This document shows positions 60,501 through 64,000 of a stretch of 64,000 bases of DNA, piece by piece. Within the stretch, counting starts at the first letter, position 1; each line of letters starts with the position of its first letter. This DNA is from Hofstenia miamia (Eukaryota > Xenacoelomorpha > Acoela). The stretch lies in contig SCFE01000093.1 in NCBI GenBank assembly GCA_004352715.1, positions 1,480,286 through 1,544,285 on the forward strand. Reading direction: 5' to 3'. A model generated the notes under the pieces. That model did no database searches. It was not told the DNA's origin and saw only the letters and a list, made by a program, of their open reading frames with translations. A program made the translations under genes and the position numbers.

Positions 60501-60803
60501 GATATTTATAATAAACGCAAGCCTTACGATAAATTGCAATTTCCAAATTATTTATACATATCTTATAACAAAAGAACATCGACCCTTGGCAAGGTAAAAT
60601 TCAAAAAACATTTCTTAAAAAACTCATTTCTCAATTCAACAATTGAAACTTGGAATGATTTACCATTAAGTGTACGGAAGCTGAAAAGTAAGCCTGAATT
60701 CAAGAATCATATAAAGAATTTACTTAGTTTAACGCATATTCCAAAATTAAAAAATACTTTATGGAAAGGATTCAAATTTTACAAACCTTGGCATGAGAGC
60801 TAA
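57537..60803 (+). CDS. LINE ORF2: 2A-like leader, APE endonuclease, reverse transcriptase
   Basis: 1088 uninterrupted codons. The N-terminus is hydrophobic (residues 1-40 and 76-90), like a signal or membrane segment, and runs directly into GGIEMNPGP (residues 90-98), a 2A-like ribosome-skipping motif. The APE-type endonuclease follows with Glu154 (ISETWL), Asp272 and Asn274 (MGDWNINYF) and Asp336-His337 (SDHSII). The RT spans about residues 620-880 with NYRPIS, FGFRKKRSTTDAL, CIDLSKAFDSIDH (Asp712), GIPQGTLLGPLLF and the catalytic YADD at 800-803. The tail has WNDLPLSVRK. All catalytic residues are present, so the enzyme could be active. The family fits the CR1 clade with an esterase ORF1. 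Confidence 0.95.
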   Translation: MVILFNYIKIACIILFRILLAKYIQNIFLKTVILPWFIFSNVSSNICLLNSQKEFPSATFSYRIDNSVKYAHSIYPHILCLIIFLLLLLGGIEMNPGPKSSSLISYDLYRKKLTRFDSSIKYVHLNFQNLSSKFLNYKEFLTNIGKNSIVGISETWLTEYDSDITWPHKGYDIFRCDRNLNNSHKTKGGGVLFLIPKHFKPKFRPDINKLKSFESLWVEVKIPLTSNEKFVTQLVNVSYCPSKSMINDFLVLIENEIQTSLLERKSVMIMGDWNINYFNLNERKKLKLMLDSVDLETVNSDIPSRSTGSTSTLIDYFFVDDNKSFKYLCSECPFSDHSIITCISSKQAANEPIYRWIEIRETSNNSLKLLKMQLDKETWENVFIKYDVDDMFETFISTFENYVNIFFPKKRILITDKPFIKKFREKPWLTLDIKLLIKSKNIAFKEYMADKSPEKYLKYKVARNKSNIALRKAQNDYMVRTFSNLASPKKRWDFINNILNRQKNVAHEVNYIETINGKKLSNSFDIANAFNEEFLNMGQYQGTEVQYQNENNNERFPKSFSFRYVTRCEIFKAISNLKKIKSCGPSEIPTWCIKECASQIIYPLSFIINSCIRTSQFPSLLKMAFITPLYKKDNPKKCSNYRPISITSPFSKIFEKLLFDQMSLYLTNNSLLAETQFGFRKKRSTTDALLYSTESWRNSLDNNEYVGIACIDLSKAFDSIDHKILLEKLTSLGFNSSSKNLMRNYLTNRYQRVKINGTLSNWGNVYKGIPQGTLLGPLLFSLYVNDLNKAVNEHCTIIQYADDTCLFAHDKSRDRSIYNLEINLLHLHKYFNMHRLTVNPSKTEFCLMSPFQKNHNLTCKLNFANTTIAQADKFKYLGVIIDNKLQYTDHIHSVLRKMAMGIKCTFHIAEFVDIKMRQQLVDALVMSHFRYCNVLLNSVSQKFLNKINSQIKWAERICKCKNSISSTSSTQISCPFSSVKYFSLLKFWDIYNKRKPYDKLQFPNYLYISYNKRTSTLGKVKFKKHFLKNSFLNSTIETWNDLPLSVRKLKSKPEFKNHIKNLLSLTHIPKLKNTLWKGFKFYKPWHES
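57807..57830 (+). promoter_or_regulatory. 2A-like translational recoding motif within ORF2
   Basis: Codes for GIEMNPGP after a leucine-rich segment. The core E-x-N-P-G-P is intact; the usual Asp before V/I-E is Gly here. In known 2A sequences the ribosome skips the bond between the last Gly and Pro, here residues 97 and 98. Activity of the Gly variant is uncertain. Confidence 0.6.
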
Positions 60804-60969
60804 GAGGACTGAATAGTATTATATAATTGAAATATTAATTTGTAAATAGTTATTTTTGTTTATATTTTTAATAATTTGTCAATTTTTATAATTTTTTACT
60901 TTTATTTTTGACGTGTTCGGTACAGCAACAGTAATTTTTGTTGAAATTACAAACTGTATTGAATAAACA

Positions 60970-60994
60970 TCTTCTTCTTCTTCTTCTTCTTCTT
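60970..60994 (+). repeat. (CTT)n 3' tail of the LINE
   Basis: About eight CTT units directly after GAATAAACAT. A short microsatellite instead of poly(A) is typical of CR1-like 3' ends. Confidence 0.85.
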
Positions 60995-61110
60995 CATATA
61001 AAGAACAAACTCGAATCTATTCAGAAATACGCAAAAGCCATCTCGTTGAAAAGCCGTAAGACTTTTGGTTCAGGCTCTATCAATCTTAGGTAAATATATC
61101 GTCAATTTAT
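60995..61110 (+). pseudogene. Older LINE reverse-transcriptase fragment, right part
   Basis: It reads IKNKLESIQKYAKAISLKSR in the frame that continues LDSKLKFSRH from 56458, then meets a stop after INLR. It is the downstream half of the RT split by the CR1 insertion. Sequence to about 61160 (SYGVKIWK-like) still fits the same protein in other frames. Confidence 0.8.
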
Positions 61111-62270
61111 TATTCCTAAAATAAGTTATGGCGTGAAAATCTGGAAGATGATTGAAATACCCACTGTCCAAAACAAAAGTTTTGAGATCTACAATAGAAA
61201 GCAATAAGAGATTGCAACTTTACTACAAAAATTATGATAATCTACTATAGATTATTCTAATATAAGATAATTAAGATTAAAACATCAATGGATAATATTT
61301 TAAATCTGGAAAACTTGGACTAAAAATTAAGATGTGTGATGTCTTTCACCGGAGTTGGTCGCAGACTTATTCAAGGAATGCCCAAAATATTACGGGCTGT
61401 CAAGTTTCAGATGAGCTATGTCACTAAATAATAACTTTTTTCATTGTGTTCCTGTTGTTCTTTTGTATCATTAGTGTTCTAAAGTTACAGTTAAATAAGT
61501 TTTCCATTATGCGGAGTTTCGTTTTGCCTTTATCAATTTGAAGTTAACTTTTAGATTAAAGTTGACAGCAGACACTTCTCATGAAATTCAAATATTGGCA
61601 GATAAAATTATAGTGGAATAAAAATTGAATAAAATGAAGTATATGTTATTTAAACCACATTCAATTTAACGTAAATTAGCAATTTTTGAAAAAATTAACG
61701 TTGCGGATTTTTTTCCAGCCACTGTATGCGATTGAAAAAATAATTTTTTAAATTGATTGTGCAATCAATTTGAACACTACTGTAGGTAGTAAACAATAGT
61801 TTGATAAGTTATTGAAATTACAAACAGCACTGTAATATAATGCATACTTTGGTATTTGACGCCTTCTGCTTCTTTGCAAACTATTAAATATTTGGGAAAA
61901 TCTTAGTTTCAAGTTTAAGCAATGCTAAAATTTCCATTCACACCCCTCAATGTATGTTGACACCATTAGGTGATAATGCTGACTTCAGGTCTGTAGTGAT
62001 CACTGCTATAAATTATTGAGTAGCATAGTGGAAGGTTTAACAATATCTGGATTAATGTCGGTGGCGCGGAAGAAAGAAGAAAAAATCTTTATTCAGAGAT
62101 TACGTTAGCAATATATTGTATACTGATAGCAACTCTGAAAGCGTAAAAAATGTACAGCAAAAAGCTTTACAAAATAAAATTTTATGCTCTTTGGCTTTGG
62201 CGCCTTAGTTTCTGTTAGGTGAATAATTTGGATAATAAAATTTTAAACCCCTCCATCTTATTCAATTATT
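61111..62270. other. No gene; possible Tc1-like terminal repeat near 61685-61725
   Basis: TTTTTTTCCAGCCACTGTA, ending near 61727, resembles the inverted-repeat end of a Tc1/mariner element (reverse complement TACAGTGGCTGG). No left partner was found. The rest is AT-rich spacer. Confidence 0.3.
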
Positions 62271-62394
62271 TCATATATAAGTCATAAGTATCAAAATACA
62301 TCTCCATCCCACATTATCCTCATCGAATGCATCTTTATCACTTCCATCTTGCTCGTCCATGTACATTTTCAGCAGCTCTTGTCTGTAAAGTTGC
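62271..62394 (-). CDS. Candidate terminal exon of an unidentified gene
   Basis: On the minus strand an acceptor-like CACATTAAG precedes 40 codons with protein-like, conserved-looking composition (QLYRQELLKMYMDEQDGSD, then DAFDEDNVGW), ending in TGA at 62271-62273. Codon composition differs from the surrounding noise. Upstream exons would lie further right, towards 64000 or beyond, and none is recognised. No family is assigned. Confidence 0.3.
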
Positions 62395-64000
62395 CTTAAT
62401 GTGTGAATTACATATTACCACAAAAAATATGCTCTTATAAATACTGCATGCGTATATTTGTAAGAATGGTTTACAAAACAAATGTATATTACAATAATCA
62501 TTGTTCCAACAAACATTTGTACTGAGAGTGGTAAAGCTGGCATAAAAGTATTCTAAATGTATGTTGCCAAAACATATTGATTCGAAGGGACAGTTTACTA
62601 AGAAGGGACAACTACAAAACCAAATGAGTTCTGAATTAGAATGGAAAAAAACAATTGAGAATAAGATTTCAGACAGTGTACAAATATGGTTGTGTTACCT
62701 ATTGGAAATGCATACTATATAGCTAAGAAAACGAGTTGGAATATGTTACAGTATGAGCCAAGATTTCATTAAGCATCTCACAAACATTAATATAGAGATT
62801 GCTATGAGTGATACTGTTGATGAATATATAGGGGCCCAGCTAACCGAGGGTGCTGGGGATTGTATTATATTCATTATATTTTCCATTCATTTTCTAAATT
62901 GCAGTAATTAATAAGTCTATCACTTTCTACTTTTTTTGTAGGTATAGTTTGTAAATTTCAGGTATTACAAGGTCGACATACATTATTTATATTAATGAAC
63001 TAGTGGTTTGAAAGATTAGTCTTAATTTAGTCTTACTTGATTTTGAATGAAGTCTTTTATTACTTCTAAATATTTTTATATAACTTCTTTGCTTTTCAAT
63101 TCGAGAATGCTAGATCTTCATTTAAATTTTGTATTTCTAATCTTTATGTATTTCTGCTTCTAGCCTTGAGAATAGCATTAACGTCTAATAAGCTTAACTT
63201 ATTTTCTGACGAGATGACTCATGACATTTTTAAAAAAAACAGACACTTAAAATCCATTTCATGACCTTAGTTTTTAAAATATTTTAGTCTTTGCCTAAAA
63301 TCGTTTGATTTAAACAATGAAAATAAATTTTGAGAACCGGCCGAAGGGGGAAATTTCACATTGTCTTTCCCTTGCGTACGTCACAGCTATGTTTTATTAA
63401 GTGTCAATATTATATTTGTATTCTTTTTAATTTGACATATATACTGTTTTGAAACATTTTAAGGTTATTAATTATCATTTTTGATTTTGATATACCAATA
63501 AATCCAGAAAAAATAATTTCAACTTAGTGGAAGTCAGAATATAATCCAATGCGTCACATATTTTCTATTCTGATTGAAGCTTATATAATCCGATGGCTGT
63601 TGCTTCCACGGAAGAATTTTTAGTGAGCTCAGAATGATCAAGAACTGCTTGAGAAAAATGATAGGCGATGACCGACTAGAATACGTATGCTATTATATTG
63701 TGAAAATTATTTGAAAGAAAGTTTGTAAATGAATAATGCATAATACGATGGCTACAATTAAAGATGCCGCAATTGGCTTATTATATATTTATTTTTCATT
63801 TGTATTTCAATTCATTTATATTTGTTTAAGTCATATGCTTAGCTAGTCAAAGTTTTGGGGGGCTCAAATAAAAATACATAATATTTTTGATGCAATGTTC
63901 TACTATTTTCTCTGATAGCCACCCGTAGCTTTTCCACTGTTTTAGTACATAGAATTTCTAGAAGAAAATTTTTACCATTAAAATAGGGTGGGGAAACATT
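62395..64000. other. No gene seen
   Basis: AT-rich DNA with short random frames. If the candidate exon at 62271 is real, this is intron or contains its undetected upstream exons. Confidence 0.4.

Larger units (their letters stand above)
56459..60994 (+). mobile_element. Nearly complete CR1-type non-LTR retrotransposon
   Basis: A 4.5-kb LINE with ORF1 (esterase) and an uninterrupted ORF2 (endonuclease plus RT), a 3' UTR and a (CTT)n tail at 60970-60994. It sits inside an older RT sequence whose frame is continuous if the LINE is removed, so the boundaries are precise to a few bases. CAT at 56456-56458 and 60995-60997 is the only possible target duplication. The 5' end begins about 8 bp before an ATG, so it may be slightly 5'-truncated. 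ORF2 integrity suggests a recent insertion. Confidence 0.92.

Overview
This window is eukaryotic, almost certainly invertebrate metazoan, nuclear DNA. It is very AT-rich and dense in mobile-element relics. It carries only two host genes that I can name: an intron-containing DDI1/DDI2-type ubiquitin-receptor protease (42645-53200) and an intronless polyubiquitin gene (21985-22874). DDI1 mixes very short introns (44, 46 and 62 nt) with multi-kilobase ones. The phylum cannot be fixed from sequence alone. A bimodal intron-length pattern is known from flatworms among others, but that is only a weak hint. Host stop codons include TGA (DDI1) and TAG (ubiquitin), so the standard code is the default assumption.

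Layout. 1-4978 is the 3' part of an LTR retrotransposon: an integrase with an intact D,D-35-E triad, then about 1000 further codons in the same frame, then the 3' LTR. The whole 3.8-kb frame is interrupted only by TGA codons and ends at a TAG inside the first bases of the LTR. Relatives recur through the window: solo LTRs at 33737-34890 (CAAT duplication) and, reversed, at 36947-38074 (GAAC duplication), a diverged LTR at 12386-13549, and decayed coding copies at 28265-28545 and about 35930-38300. 5000-21900 is mostly intergenic DNA with TA microsatellites and assembly gaps, hAT-type elements (one with a perfect 8-bp duplication), nested terminal-inverted-repeat elements and a Tc1-like pseudogene.

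21870-23060 is the polyubiquitin gene with recognisable TATA, CCAAT and heat-shock-like promoter elements and a poly(A) signal. 24150-33300 holds a long foldback element, a decayed Gag/protease retroelement on the minus strand, and a decayed Gag/RT element on the plus strand that ends in an inverted junction. 38750-40660 holds a foldback element with TTA duplications and the 3' end of a CR1-like LINE.

42645-53200 is DDI1 in nine exons totalling 1242 coding nucleotides (413 residues). Its introns contain piggyBac and Mutator-like transposase remnants and unexplained antisense coding-like stretches. 56459-60994 is a nearly intact CR1-type LINE: an SGNH-esterase ORF1, and an ORF2 with a 2A-like motif, endonuclease and reverse transcriptase. 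It is inserted precisely inside an older reverse-transcriptase fragment. The last 3 kb is nearly featureless apart from one candidate minus-strand terminal exon.

Functionally, the two host genes belong to the same ubiquitin-proteasome pathway, although nothing here shows that they are co-regulated. The most unusual biology is the pol-extension retroelement family with TGA-only interruptions, followed by the LINE's possible translational recoding signals (an A-run slippery site in ORF1 and a 2A-like motif in ORF2).
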